From NCBI GenBank assembly GCA_963575745.1, contig CAUYUJ010004747.1, positions 497,654 through 561,653 of the forward strand: a stretch of DNA of 64,000 nucleotides, in the 5' to 3' direction. Both the position numbers and the translations under genes were made by a program. This document shows, piece after piece, positions 30,245-42,049 of this stretch (positions within the stretch are counted from its first letter, which is position 1; each line of letters opens with the position of its first letter). A model generated the notes under the pieces. The model worked only from the letters and a program-made list of their open reading frames with translations, was not told the origin of the DNA and did no database searches. Source of the stretch: Prorocentrum cordatum (lineage: Eukaryota; Sar; Dinophyceae; Prorocentrales; Prorocentraceae).

Positions 30245-31235
30245 CGCGGAGGCCTCCTGATGCCCTCTTGGGGCTCTTGGGGGCTTCCTGGGAGCCTCTG
30301 GGGGGGGGGCTCTTGGGGGCATCTTTGGGGCCTCCTGGGGCCTCTGGGGGGTCCTCTCGTGCGTTACCCCTCGGAGTGGTCTCCATTCATTTTGAGCGGG
30401 CGCCCCGCCGTGGGTTTGTGGGTCGGCCACGCGGGACCACTTCGGGCCTTCCCCTCTCCGCTCCCGCCTTCCTTCCTCTGTCCTCCCGAGGATCGATGAT
30501 GGGGAGGGGAGTCTGTGAGCTTTCGTGGCCCACGGGGCGCATCGGGGAACAGATGCGCGCGCGCGCTGCGGCCCGCGCTCCCCCCTCCCTTCCCGTCGTC
30601 GGCAGTCATACAACAAGCGGATATGGAAGCACGAGCCCTACATAGAGAGTTCGTCCGCAGTCAAAGGGGAAGCGAGGCCCTCAACCAACAGGGTGTTGAG
30701 TCGTGTCTAGGCAATCCTAGACTCATTTTTGGCACCTCCTTGGGGACCTCTTGGAGATCTCTGACTTCTTGGGGCCCCTTGGTGGAATCTTGGCCTTCGG
30801 AGGCCGCCGTGGGCCCTTCCTGGGCAGGCGTGGGTGCCTCTATGGGCCCTGTGGGGCCGTCTTGGAGGTCTCTGGGGCCGTCCTGGGAGCGTCTTGGGGG
30901 ACTCTTGGGTTGTCTTGAGGCCCTCTTGGGCCGTCTTGCGGGCCTCTTGGGGGTGTCTTGGGCTGTCATAGGGGCGATTTCGGGGTCCCACGGGCGCGTC
31001 CTGGAGCGTCGGCAGCCCGAGACGGTGAGAACTTGGAAGTCCTGTGGGCGCCCACATGGGGCGTGTTGGGGGCCTCCTGGGCCGTCTGGAGGACATCTTG
31101 GGTCGTCCTGCTTCCATGGTGGCAGTATTGGAGGGGTCTCGGTACTGTCCCGGGGGGCATCTTGGGCCATCTTGGCCGTTTGGAGGGCATGTTGAAGACA
31201 TCTTGGAGACAACCTTAGCCGTTTTGGAAGCATGT
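30245..31235 (+). repeat. GGCCGTCTTGGAGGCC-type degenerate repeat block 1
   Basis: Hundreds of bases of words such as CTTGGGCCGTCTTGGAGGCC with no fixed period (roughly 10-20 bp). The 30380-30700 interval inside is less repetitive and unassigned. Frames across it are Trp-, Gly- and Leu-rich artefacts. Confidence 0.75.
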
Positions 31236-31315
31236 TGAGGAGTTCTCTTAGAAAAACCAAAGACCGCCCAAATCAAGCACGGCGGGCACACCTGAGGCAA
31301 TACCACATGGGTCGG

Positions 31316-31500
31316 GGGATCGAAGGCGCCTAAGGCGAGTCATCGCCGCCCCCTGCCCTTTCGGAAGCGCCTATGTGGCCGAACGTTGAGGCCAGAGCCC
31401 TGCCAAGCTATCGGAGCATGTGTTCCCCGAATCAGTCTGGGAAGCCTTTGGGGAACACGTGGGGGAGGACGGGGAAGAGGAGGGGAGTGAGGAATAGGCG
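31316..31500 (+). repeat. Dispersed repeat family E, copy 2
   Basis: Reads CATCGCCGCCCCCTGCCC, GGCCGAACGTTGAGGCCAGA, TGTTCCCCGAATCAG and GGGGAACACGTGGGGGAGGA. The last two blocks recur at 31550-31690 and 32500-32625. Confidence 0.8.
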
Positions 31501-31549
31501 TGTTCGGGGCCTCTTCGGGGCTCTTGTGAGCTTTTGGGGGCAACTTGGG

Positions 31550-31690
31550 GCCTGCTGGCCGAAGGTTGGGCCAGATCCTTGCCAATCTTTCGGAACGAGC
31601 GTTCCCCGAATCGGTTTGGAAAGCTTTCTCGGAACACGTGGAGGAGGCTGGGGAAGAGGAGGAGAGTGAGTAACAAGGGGAAGGGGGGAA
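31550..31690 (+). repeat. Dispersed repeat family E, copy 3
   Basis: GGCCGAAGGTTGGGCCAGAT, CGTTCCCCGAATCGG and CGGAACACGTGGAGGAGG. It is about 180 bp after copy 2 in the same orientation, with a GGCCTCTTGGGG-type spacer. Confidence 0.8.
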
Positions 31691-32345
31691 GAGTCCTCTT
31701 GGAAGCCTCTTGAGGCACTCTGGGACTCATTTGGGCCATCGTGGCGGTCTTGGAGGCAGTTCTTTCTGTTTGGACCGTTATGGAGGCCAAATTGGAGTGA
31801 TCTTGGGTTCTCTTGGTGCCATCTTGGACGCATCTTGGAGGCCATCTTGGGCCACATTGGTCGTCTTGAAGGCGTCTTGGGGCAGTCTTGCAGGCCATCT
31901 TGTGGCCCTCTTGGGGGCCTCTTGGGCTGTCATGGGGCCATTTTGGAGGCCTCTTGGGCGCTCTTGGGACGATGTTGGGGGCCTCTTGGGCCGTCTTGGG
32001 CCGTCAGAGAGCTGATGACTGATGATAAGAAAATGCAAAAATCCGCCAAGCATATAAGGGAAGTCAATGTTGTTTGTCCTTTCGGGCCTTCCTGAGCCTT
32101 CTTGGAGGCCCCTTGGGGGCCTCTTGGCCAGTCTTAGGCCATATTGGAGCCATCTTGGGCCGTCTTGGAGGCTTCTTGGACGAACTTGAAGGCATGTTGG
32201 ACTCTCTCGGGCCGTCCTGGAAGCCATCTTGGACCATCTTTGGCGACTTGGAGGCCATCTTGGAAGCCATCTTGGGCCAACATGGCCATCTTAGAGGCCA
32301 TCTTGAGCCGTCCTGGAGAATGTTTTGCGGTCGTTGAGGTGGTTT
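31690..32345 (+). repeat. GGCCGTCTTGGAGGCC-type degenerate repeat block 2
   Basis: The same degenerate words as block 1, interrupted at 32016-32080 by an A-rich segment (AAGAAAATGCAAAAATCCGC) that recurs in similar form at 32765-32820, 37735-37790 and 38440-38490. Confidence 0.75.
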
Positions 32346-32499
32346 CGGGGCCTTTCCAGGACCCTGGCGGGATCGGCCGAAGCCCCATGTGGAGTTCGTT
32401 TGTCAAAGAAAACGAAATGATCTAGCACGCCAGGCACCCATGTGGCAAGCCAACAGGGGGAGGCGGATGAGCCCGTCAACCGTTATCGCGTGTCTAGAA

Positions 32500-32625
32500 C
32501 CACCTATGCGGTTGAAGGTTGCGCCGGAGCTTGGCCAAATTATCGGACCACGTGTTCCCCGAATCCGTTGGGGAACCCTTCGGGGAACACATGGAAGAGG
32601 AAGAGGAGGATGAGGAGAGGGGAGT
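32500..32625 (+). repeat. Dispersed repeat family E, copy 4
   Basis: Has GGTTGAAGGTTGCGCCGGAG, TGTTCCCCGAATCCG and CGGGGAACACATGGAAGAGG. It is followed by more GGCCTCTTGGGCCGTCTTGG words to 32770. Confidence 0.75.
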
Positions 32626-32912
32626 TAAACAATATAAACGGAGGCCTCTTGGGCCGTCTTGGGGCCCTCTTGGGGCTGACTTGCGGGCCCCTTGGACCGT
32701 TCTGGAGCCATCTTGGAGCCCCCTGGGACGATTTTGGGGACTCCTCGGGCCGTCTTGGGCGGTCGAAGCAACACAACGGAGGAACAACAAAGATCTGTCA
32801 AAAGCCACGGGAAATTAAGGAGTGTCGCTCAAGCGGCTCAAGCGACCGCATACTCATACTCCGGGAACCGCACCGCACTTCATCCCTACACCTACACATC
32901 GTTACCACGTTG

Positions 32913-34090
32913 ATGGCTTCTTCTTCTTCTTCGGGTAATGGCGACACGCGGGCGCCAAGCACCCCCGTCAGGCAGTTATTTCGGGGACCGCTTCAACAAT
33001 ATATTCATTCGCTAGTGCCTGAGCGTAAACAGAAAGCTCTGCGCATCCAGCCCACTGCAGGAGATGGACGGGCTTTCCGACGACGGTCTTGCTCCTTTGG
33101 TGGCTGCACGTCAACAACAAGTGTGCGATACTCTGGCCGAGGCTATCAGGACGCAGCACGATGAGCAAGCTTCTACAGTTGGGCATGTCAAGCAAATGCT
33201 TCGAGTACAGCTTCAGCCGCTACAACAAGACATCTGGGCCATAAACATCACGGAGTTCCACAAGACGATTTGCATAGCGCAGTGGCTCCAATTCATCATG
33301 ATATTGCTACGCTTTCAACGCGCTTGCATTCGTTTGAGCAGCGCTCCAGCATACCACCTGCGCGCTCTGGAGCAACATGCACAACCGAACTGGAAACTAA
33401 GATATTGGAGCTGGAGCGTCAAGTTACAGATTTGTCCACAAACCGAGATCGGGACCGTGAAAGTAATGCTGTTATCGAAGGCTTGTGAGGATTCTCTTCC
33501 ATGGAGTCGGCGGTCGGCTTTGTTCAAGAGCAAGCTGGAAAGACGAAAGCACCATAACCCCTGGAGATCTTCGCGAAGGGCGATTTCGGTAGCATCTTGT
33601 TTGCGAAATTTGCCTCTGTCAACCGCCGCGACAAGCTCGCGTCCACCATCGGGAGAGCGCAGATCAAGCATGTAACAAACGCGATTTGGACCCGTCAAGA
33701 TCAAACGATTGAGAAACGTGTTCCAGAAAGCCGCTTGCCTGGGCTCCGCAAGCAGTTCATGAACCGGGGGTGCCCTAAAGCCGAGGTTCGCGCAAACACC
33801 GACAGCGGCGCCCTCGAGACCGCCCCCCCAAAAAAAAGAAGAAGAAAGAACGAGTTGTCAACGATGCCTTCAACATCGCCTGGGAAGGAGTCTGGTCAAC
33901 GCGGGGCGATCTCGCGAGGAACCCGGGAGCGGGGCACCTCACCGCCAGGGCCAACGAAGCACTCGGCCAGGCGGCTGCGAAAGGGATCGGGAAGGGCAAG
34001 ACGGGCGGGATCGGCGGCGGTTCTACCACGTAGGAAACACGACGGTGCATTGGCAGTGCGGCAGTGGCATCTACATTGGGCAAATAGGTT
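32913..34090 (+). pseudogene. LINE ORF1-like region with coiled coil
   Basis: Begins at ATG 32913 (MASSSSSGNGDTRAP). After frame changes it reads a heptad-like segment ELETKILELERQVTDLSTNR (about 33384-33445), suited to a coiled coil, then FAKFASVNRRDKLASTIGRA, reminiscent of the RRM-like domain of ORF1 proteins. A basic stretch PPKKRRRKNE (about 33820) follows. Such proteins bind element RNA. The call depends mainly on position before the endonuclease. Confidence 0.5.
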
Positions 34091-34099
34091 ATGTATCCA

Positions 34100-34900
34100 T
34101 GCTGGTCTATAACATGCAGCCTCACTGCGCCCTGGAATGTCGAAGGCATTAGATTGGGCAACACGGCAAAACTTCACGAATTAGTCTTGCGCATGCGAAA
34201 CATGGACATCGCGATGTCACGTCTCCAAGAGACGCATTGTAAAGGTTCGCCAATCTCTATATTCGAGGGGCACTTTATCATTTTATCTGACGCCGAAGGG
34301 GGCGGAAGAGAGCACGCAGGAGTTGGATTTATTGCACCTCGGGCTCGCCGGCCAATCAAAGAGCGCCGGCAATTAGACAACAAACAGAAAGGCATGCGTT
34401 CGGTTCCGGGTCGCAGGAGGGGCGCTGACGCTCGCCGCGGCGCGCGCGTGGACCAACGAGCACGAGTGCGACGTCAGGCGCGGATTCTTTACAGAACTCT
34501 CCGGGTTTAACGAAATGCGTGCTTCACGTGAGCACGCCATGCTTTTGGGCGGCTTCAACGCAAGGCTCTCGCGTCGATTTCCCCGGGACGAGCACATACT
34601 GAGAGAACATATCTTCCAATGTCCACGCGGGAAATGGGGCCCCGCGTCGAACCGAGAGTCATCGCTAGAATTCTGCGCAGCACTGCCACAAACGCGTTCT
34701 TCAATCGTGGGGATGCACGAAAGATTGCCTACTATGATTTTTGGGCTAAGCCGCCGGAGCCGACTGTGCCGGGCAGTTTCGAACAATTCGACCGAGCAGT
34801 TGTCGCCAGCGCGCGGCGATCTTGCATCGCAGACGTCTGGGGCGACCGCGGGGGACAATTGCAGTCGCATCACGTTGCGCACGCGGTGGATTTGGAAATC
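34100..34900 (+). pseudogene. LINE endonuclease domain (AP-like)
   Basis: WNVEGIRLGNTAKLHELVLR then MDIAMSRLQETHCKG (about 34135-34245), where WNV...QETH are the Asn and Glu metal-binding motifs of L1-type endonucleases. After a frame change, LLGGFNARLSRRFPRDEHIL (about 34540-34600) gives the GDFN-like motif with Asp changed to Gly, followed by CPRGKWGPASNRESSLEFCA. A later frame reads AYYDFWAKPPEPTVPGSFEQ (about 34730-34790). The enzyme would nick target DNA. This copy is frameshifted and carries the G for D change. Confidence 0.7.
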
Positions 34901-35460
34901 AACATCGAGGAGAACGGGCGATCGACACCGCCGCCGAGGTATCATATGACCTCCGCGCGCGCCCCGGCAACGGCGCAGAAGCACGCGAAGCATTCGCTCG
35001 AACATAGGACTCGAGATCACGTGGCATTGAACCTCGAAGACAAAACAGAAGCATTGACTTCACGCATGAAGGAGACGGCGATGGCGGAAGCGGCGCCACT
35101 ACAACCAGCGACGCCCCACCGACCGCGGACATCTATCCGGGCGCTGCATTTCATCGAGCAGGGGAACCTTGGGCGACAGCGCGGAGATGGCAGCAATGAG
35201 TTGAAACTCGTGAAAAGAAATTCAAAGGTCAGCCCGCGCGGACAGGAAAATACGGCTCGACGAAGCCATCGAGAAAGACGGTTGGCGGGCAATCCGCTCT
35301 CTCCGGGAAGGGGAATCGCTCGCCCATCGACGTCTCCGAGATCTGAACGGCGACCTGGCGGGCGCCGCGTGGAAGGCCGACGCCATGGCTGATTATTTCG
35401 AGCAAGTGCAATGGCATCTCCCGCCGGCTGCAGGCCCGCCGCCCCGCGTCGACGCACAAG

Positions 35461-37046
35461 ATGGCCACCTGGGCATCCGCGCGAATGCCATGGAGGAGTC
35501 AAATGTACAATCAAAAACTGCCATCTCCCATGTACAGAGAGCCCCCGGGGAGCGCTGGGGCGCCGCCAAAACTGCGGCAGTCTATATGGAGAGACGACCA
35601 AGCAATGGAGATTCTAAGTGATCTGCGCAACACGCGTCGGCGACAAAAAGATGCCCCCGCAAGCTGGCGGGGGGCGTCTGGCGCTTCAATTTCGCGAAGG
35701 GGGGCGCGCCCCAGCCGTGCAAGCACAGGCCAATTCCGCCATGGGCAGCGGGGTGCAAAGTTCTCGCCAGCATCCTTTGACGAAGGTTTAAGATATGGAG
35801 GGGCAGAAGAGGCGCGGCGGGAGTCACAGTACGGATTCAGACCAAAACGCGGCACGAACGACGCCCTCTTTCTGGCGCGGCGCTTAACCGACGCTGATTT
35901 GGAAGACAAGGACGGCTCTGTCCTGCTCTTACTCTTGGATTGGAGCAAAGCGTTCGACCGCATCCGGCAAGAAGGACTCTTGTACGCACTTCGTTTTTTT
36001 GTGTTCCTTCTTTCCTCCGCGCGCCGCCGCCCATGCCCCGCGCGGTCGAAGAAACTCACAGGGCGCGGGCGTTCGCGGTGAGAACGAAACCTCCGCAACA
36101 TCGAGCCGATTCCAGGCGGCGGGGATTGCAGGAGGGTGCCCGCTCTCACCGCATCTGCTCATCATTGCGATGTCAATACTACTGGAACTTGTGAATCAGC
36201 GAATGGCGGAACGCAGGCCGGAGAAATGATCCAGACCATCTTCGATTACGGAGGGCGTGCTGTACGCAGACGACACAGTGTTGATCGCAGAGCACCCGGG
36301 CTACTTGCAACAGCACCCTGGGAGGTCATCCGGGCTGGACCTCAACGTGCGGGAGCTTATTATCCTGCGGTTTCGTTCAGACCCTGCCATCATAGGGGCC
36401 GACGGCGCAGCCATCCCCTGTAAAGAGAGCGCCGTCTACCCTGGTGGGTTTCTGAGTGTAGACGGCCGGCCACGCAGCGAATTGACAAAGCCCCTCGGCG
36501 AGGCCAAAGGAGCATTTGAGAAAATGCGCACCGCATGTAACCATGCAAATTTCAGCATAAATTACAAGTTTTTGAAGCGTTATGTCTATGTTATCGAACT
36601 TGCTATACGGCCTCGAGTCGTGCATGCTGTTGAAGGCTGATAGGGCGAAGCTAGATGCTTTCCAAGCGCGACGCTTGAGGATAAGTTCCAGGATTTGTCC
36701 AGCGTGTTCGTCTAGAGTCAGCAACGCGGACGTTCTCCAAGCAGCGAAGTACATACTACCGACAACCTTGTTGCAACGCCAACTACTGCTATATGGCATG
36801 TTCGCCCTGGAACCTCCGAGCCGCCTCTCAAAACGCATGTTGCTTTCTGTCGGGAGCCACTCGTTTGTCTTGCCCCAGACGTGGGGTAGCGCGCGAACCC
36901 GAGGCAGACCGCGTTTGCAATGGACTACGTACTTGCAGTCACAAGCTTCAACGTTGTCTAAGCGAAGCCTCAGTCGACTCCAATGTCCTTTAGGCGGCGA
37001 AGCGACTTGGCGCTCAGTCGTCAAACTTTGGCGCAATATTCGTTGA
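35461..37046 (+). pseudogene. LINE reverse transcriptase and C-terminal region
   Basis: A first RT segment reads QYGFRPKRGTNDALFLARRL, then VLLLLLDWSKAFDRI (about 35830-35955), the template-grip and first-Asp motifs. Another frame has AGIAGGCPLSPHLLIIAMSI (about 36117-36175). GVLYADDTVLIAEHPGY (36254-36305) carries the YADD catalytic box intact. The frame then changes and the C-terminal part reads LYGLESCMLLKADRAKLDAF to a TGA at 37044-37046. At least three frame shifts separate these blocks. Confidence 0.8.
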
Positions 37047-37049
37047 GTG

Positions 37050-37125
37050 TGTTTGCCTCGGTCCCCCTTCTCCCTTCCGCTCATCCCTCCCCCCTTCCCC
37101 TCCCCCTTCCCCCCCCCCCCGGATT
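37050..37125 (+). repeat. Pyrimidine-rich 3' tract of the LINE
   Basis: Directly after the LINE stop codon is a C/T-rich stretch (CCCCCCTTCCCCTCCCCC-type). It probably belongs to the element's 3' untranslated end. Confidence 0.5.
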
Positions 37126-37304
37126 GTCTGCAGGTTTTCGCGTCGTGCCCCATGGGGTACAAAGTCTTCCCATGGTTTGCCTCCGACCCGCCCGCAGCGC
37201 AATCGATTATTTCATGTGTTTTGTATTTGTTTGTTTTGTTTGTGCCTGCACGCCGCCACCTGCCACAATTCTCCTTGCCAGCGCGCCGTCTGGGCGCGGT
37301 TTTT

Positions 37305-38455
37305 CTTTCGTTGGGCCGTCTTGGGCGGTCGGAGCAACAAAACGGAGGAAAGGCAAATTTCTTTCAACAACCAAAGGGAAGTTGATTAATTTCGCTCCCT
37401 CAGGCCTTCCTGGAGGACTTTTTGGGCTTCCCTGGGGCCATTTTGGAAGCCTCTCGGGCCCATTTTGGGCCAGCTTGCCCGTCTTAGCGGCCATCTTGGC
37501 CGTCTTGGGGTCATCTTGGCCGTTATGGATGCATTTCTGTGGCCATCTTAGCCGTCTTGGAGGCCATGTTGGGAGTCTTGGAGGCATCTTGGGCCGTCTC
37601 AGGGGGCCTCTTGGAGTCGTCTTGGTGGCCTCTTGGGTCGTGATGGGGCCATCTTGGAAGCCTGCCTGTTGGGCGATCTTGGGGCGATTTTGGAGACCTC
37701 TTGGGCCGTCTTGTGCTGTCGGAAGGCCGAGAAGAAGCACATGCCAAAATCTGTCAAAAACCTTATTTCGGAAAATCAGAGGTTTTGGCCGTTGCGGGCC
37801 CTCGTGGAGGACCTTTTGGAGGCCTGTTGGGCCGTCTTGGAGGCATCTTGGACCCTCTTGGGCCGTCTTTGAAGCCATCTTGGACCATCTTAGGCGGACT
37901 TGGACGCCATCTTCGACCATTTTGCCCGTCTTGGAGGCATCTTGGAGTCCATTTGGGACCATTTTGGGCTTGGAAGGCATTGACATGTGCAGTTGGGGTC
38001 TCTTCGAGTGGCCGGCGGGACGGGCCGAAGCCCCAGTGAGTTTTCGAAAAGAACCAAAACCGTTTAGGATCTAGCACGCCAGGCACCCCTGTCACACGCC
38101 ACGGCGTTTGGGTTGTAGGTCAGAGGAGCAGAGGCCTCTTGGATGCCTGTGAGGATCTGTTTGGATGCACGTCGGATGCCTCTTGGAGGCGGTTTTGGGG
38201 GTGTCTTGGGGAATGTTGAGGGCCTTTGGGGGCCTGATTTGGGTCTCTCGGGTCTCTTGGGCGCACCTCGGGAGCTTGTGGGGAGATCTTGGGCCCATCT
38301 TGGGGCGAAGGGCTCAAAAAGTCAGTTCGTGGTCCCCATATTGGGTTCCGATTGGGACCCTTTGGGGGTCTTCTTGGGCCCCTCTTTGGGGATTTCGGGC
38401 CGTTGGGGGGCGATCTTGGGCGCCTCGCGGGTCGTCTTTGAACATTGACAAAGCG
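37305..38455 (+). repeat. GGCCGTCTTGGAGGCC-type degenerate repeat block 3
   Basis: The same words as blocks 1 and 2. A-rich spacers at 37345-37395, 37735-37790 and 38440-38490 resemble each other (a TCTGTCAAAA or CAACAA / AAACC context), suggesting a higher-order unit of about 400-650 bp. Frames across it are artefacts. Confidence 0.7.
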
Positions 38456-38708
38456 GCAGTGCGAAAACCATGCAAAAACAAACCAATGGATTTTGCCGAT
38501 TGTGGCCTCTTGGGCCGCCCTCCAGAGCCTCCAAACGGGCCAAGATGGCCCCCGGGGCCATCTGAAACAAGATTGGACATGCATATCCCGAACAACGCAT
38601 TCCTGACTTCTCGAAGAGTTACGCAGAGACCCCCCGAGAGCCCACGAGAGCGCCCAGAATTGATGAAAAAAAGTGTAAGCCAACGTGGGCCCTAAACCGT
38701 GTTTTTTG
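38456..38708. other. No recognisable gene
   Basis: A spacer between the degenerate repeats and a short tandem repeat. A few GGCCAAGATGGCC words occur, now in inverse orientation. Nothing else is seen. Confidence 0.5.
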
Positions 38709-38868
38709 TTTTTCTATCTACGTTGTGCAATCTACGTGGATTAATATATGGTGTGCAGTCTACGCGGTGCAATCGGATGTTGTGCAATCTACGTTGTGCA
38801 ATCTATATGTTGCAATCTACGTTGTGCAACCGATGTGGTGCAATCTAAGCGGTGCAAATCATTTTGAC
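38709..38868. repeat. TCTACGTTGTGCAA-type tandem repeat
   Basis: About ten imperfect units of 14-18 bp near TCTACGTTGTGCAA. The following 70 bp, ending in CCCACCCGCAACTTGGTTG, is shared with 40985-41045, where the preceding sequence is a decayed version of the same unit (GTGGTGCAACCTATGTGG). Confidence 0.7.
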
Positions 38869-38971
38869 TGTCTTGAAGCTGTCCTCTCCACTGCTCGTGC
38901 AAACATCCCACCCTCCCACCCGCAACTTGGTTGCACGACCTCTTAAGACCGTGACGGTAGGTACCAAATGA

Positions 38972-39249
38972 CACTTGGCAACGACACCGACGACGACAGC
39001 GACAACGACGACGACGCCGCCGACGACGTCTACGACGACGACACCGACGACGACTCCGACGACTTCGACGACGACGACAACGACGACGACGAAGACAACG
39101 ACGACGACGACGACGACGACGCCGACGCCGACGACGACGACGACGACGATGACGACGCCGACGTCGCCGACGACGACGAAGCCGACGTCGCCGACGACGA
39201 CACCGACGACGACTCCGACGACTTCGACGACGACGACAACGACGACGAC

Positions 39250-39280
<31 letters not shown>

Positions 39281-39441
39281 CCGACGCCGACGCCGACGCC
39301 GACGACGACGACGACGGCGACACCGACGTCGCCGACGACGACGACGACGACGACGCCGACGTCGCCGACGACGACGATGAAGACGACGACGACGACGACG
39401 TCGCCAACGAAAACGACGGCGACGACGACGTCGTCAACGAA

Positions 39442-39480
<39 letters not shown>

Positions 39481-39850
39481 GGAGGAGGGAGGACGACGAC
39501 GACGACGACGACGGCGACAACGACGACAACGACGAGGGAAGAGGGAGGACGGCGACGACGCGAACGACCAAGAAGGAGAGAGGACGGCGACGCCGACGAC
39601 GACAACGACGAGGCAGGAGGGACGACGACGGCGACGACGACGGCGACGAAATAGGAGGGACGACGACGAGACGCCGACGACGGATGACGACGACGACGAG
39701 GGAGGACGAAGGACGACCACGGCGACAACGACGACAGAGACGACGACGACGCTAAATAGGACGACGACGACGACGACGAGGAAAAACAGAGGACGTCGAC
39801 GGCGACGACGACGACGACGAGGGAGAAGGGAGGACGGCGACGACGACAAC
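38972..39850. repeat. Long GAC trinucleotide tract
   Basis: About 880 bp of GAC repeats with GCCGAC, GTCGCC and GAGGGAGGGAGG interruptions. Frames of 230-410 codons encode poly-Asp, poly-Thr, poly-Arg (plus) or poly-Val/Ser (minus). A ~70-bp block (ACCGACGACGACTCCGACGA) is duplicated at 39040 and 39200, so the tract grew partly by larger duplications. It is not a gene. Confidence 0.9.
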
Positions 39851-40325
39851 GACGCAAGAGCGCGCGCTCGCACGCTTTTGCTGAACATTCCGTGTTGCGA
39901 AACCATTTGTTTTTGTATGTTGTTTTCTTGGACATTCGATTTTGACATCTTCCCGAATCTGCGCGACGAAGCGCGCGCGCACTTCGTCCTGTTTTTGCAG
40001 AGGAGTCTCGCGACGGCACGCGCGCAAGGGCGTTCCAACGATTTCGACATGCGCGCGCGAAGCCCGTTTGGTAGCATGTCCTGAAAACGTTGGAAAACCT
40101 ATAGTTTTCTTAAGAATTCGCAAGAGCGCGCGCAAGCTTTTTGTGACAACCCGTGTTGCGAAACCCTGTGTTTCTGTTTGTTCTTTGAACACTCGATTTT
40201 GACATTTTTCCGGAACCGCAGGTGTCTGAAGAATTTCGGCATGCGCGCGCGACGACGCGCGCGTGTGCACGTCGTGGGCTTCCCAAGCTTCCTTGGTTGG
40301 GTATTCGTTTTGAATAGAGCTCTAC
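39851..40325. repeat. GCGCGC-rich module, copy 1 (two half units)
   Basis: Two half units, each with AGAGCGCGCGC, TGTTGCGAAACC, a T-rich stretch, ACATTCGATTTTGACAT, and GACATGCGCGCGCG or GGCATGCGCGCGCG. It ends with TTTTGAATAGAGC and a CT-rich tract that leads into the 101-bp array. Copies: 41345-41990 and a partial at 43760-43905. Confidence 0.7.
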
Positions 40326-40440
40326 GGTCTCCTGTCTTTCTCCTCCTCCTCCCGTCTCCCGCTTCTGTCTTGTCTCCTCTTGCCTTGGGCGTACCTCGTG
40401 CGTGTGTGTGGGCATCCTGGCTGCGGTACTTCTGGTGCGT

Positions 40441-40895
40441 GCATCTTGCCAGGGGGGTGCGATCTGTGACGTCCAGCGGAGTGAGGCACCGCGGGGACCT
40501 GAGCGAGACCTCGCCGTCCCTGCGGGGCTGCGATCTGCGACGCTGTCGCCACTTTCGAGGGCTGCTGGTAGGGCCAGCGGAGTGAGGCACCGCGGGGACC
40601 TGAGCGAGACCTCGCCGTTCCTGGGGGGCTGCGATCTGCGACACTGTCGCCACTTTCGAGGGCTGCTGGTGGGTCCAGCGGAGTGAGGCACCGCGGGGAC
40701 CTGAGCGAGACCTCGCCGTCCCTGGGGGGCTGCGATCTGCGACAGTGTCGCCACTTTCGAGGGCTGTTGTTGGGTCCAGCGGAGTGAGGCACCGCGGGGA
40801 CCTGAGCGAGACCTCGCCGTCCCGGGTGGGGGGTGGCTGCGATCTGCGACGCTGTCGCCAGTTTGGAAGGTTGCTGTTGGGTCCAGCGGAACATT
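40441..40895. repeat. 101-bp tandem array (about 4.5 units)
   Basis: Units start at TCCAGCGGAGTGAGGCACCG near 40472, 40573, 40674, 40775 and 40882 (period 101 bp, last 107). Each contains CCTGAGCGAGACCTCGCCGT, GGGGGGCTGCGATCTGCGAC and TGTCGCCACTTTCGAGGG. It is homologous to the 103-bp array at 42050-43550. Frames through it are not genes. Confidence 0.85.
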
Positions 40896-41344
40896 AGATC
40901 CGGGGGGTAACTCCACCTCGCGCCTCCAGGGACGGTGGCGGATGCGTGGTGCAACCTATGTGGCGCAGTTGATTGTAACAAACGGGCTGACGCATCCCAT
41001 GCTGTCGCAAGCATCCCACCCACCCACCCGCAACTTGGTTTGCAAAGCCCATGCGATGGCGATTGCGATGTATGTCTGGCGTTGGCTAGTGCATCTCTGC
41101 GGCCGCGCCAACCCAAGCACGCGCGCGCAACGACCAGCTAGTTTGGCGCGACCGATGCGGCCGCGGTGGCGCTGACCGCTGGGCACGCCCTAGCGGGCAC
41201 TGCCGTGCGAGTCGGTGACTTGGGCGGAGCGGGCGAGTCGGTAGACGCAATGATGATAGCAGCGATGGTGGCGACGTTGACAACGACGACGGCAAGGCCA
41301 ATGATGGCGCCGGCGTTGATCACGCCAACGACGATGACGGCGTC

Positions 41345-41990
41345 CTCGCGTCGGTGATGAAGGTTTTGGAAGGAGTTCGACATGCGCGCGCGGCCATCGC
41401 GCGAGAGTAGCCGCGTGGTAGCATTTGAGGGCGATCGTGCCCCCCCAGCACGCGCGCAAGGGCGTTTGAATGATTCCGGCATGCGGCGCCAGAGGCCCGT
41501 TTGGTAGAAGTCCACGAACACGTTGAAGACCTAGGCTTTTCATATAAAACCAAATCGCAAGACCGCGAGCGCACGTTTTCAGGCAAACCGACTTTGCGAA
41601 ACCATGTGTTTGGTTGTTATATGTGCGTTCGACACTCGGTTTTGATACCGCTACGGCGCCGAAGGTTTTTGGGCTGATTTCGGCATGCGCGCGCGACGAC
41701 GCGCGCGCGCACTCTGCGTGTGCGTGCTTTGTTGTTGCAGAGGGTTCTCGCGACGGCGAGCGCGCAAACACGTTCGAACGATTTCGACATGCGCGCGCCC
41801 GAAACCCGCTTGGTAGCATGTTTTGGAAGTCGTCAATACGGTTTGTTTGAGACTTCGCACAAGCAAGCGCGCAAGCTGTCTTGAAAATCCGTTTTGCGAA
41901 ACCTTGCGGTGTTTTCCCCAACGCTCCTGCGTGGGGAACTAGTTTTGAATAGAGCAGTGTGGTCGCCCCGTCATTCCTTTTCCTCCCCCC
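41345..41990. repeat. GCGCGC-rich module, copy 2
   Basis: Repeats the parts of copy 1 in order: GACATGCGCGCGC, GCACGCGCGCAAGGGCGTTT, TTGCGAAACCATGTGTTT, TCGACACTCGGTTTTGAT, GGCATGCGCGCGCGACGACG. It again ends with TTTTGAATAGAGC and a CT-rich tract before the 103-bp array. Confidence 0.7.
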
Positions 41991-42049
41991 GCTCCTCCCA
42001 TCCTCCTCTCCTGTCTCCTGTGTTCCCTTTTCCTCTTCTCTCATGCCGT

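Larger units (their letters stand above)
32913..37046 (+). mobile_element. Decayed LINE (non-LTR) retrotransposon
   Basis: A two-part element: an ORF1-like coiled-coil region, then AP-type endonuclease, reverse transcriptase with YADD, and a C-terminal domain ending in TGA at 37046. It is followed by a C/T-rich 3' tract (37050-37125). All parts are on the plus strand and in order, but the frame changes at least six times, so this copy is inactive. The 5' start is taken as the first plausible ORF1 ATG. The true 5' end may be a little upstream. No target-site duplication is identified. Confidence 0.8.

Noticed and set aside
38845-40084. Frames of 230-410 codons (poly-Asp, poly-Thr, poly-Val) over the GAC tract
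   Set aside because: Translation of a trinucleotide repeat with no flanking domain on either strand.
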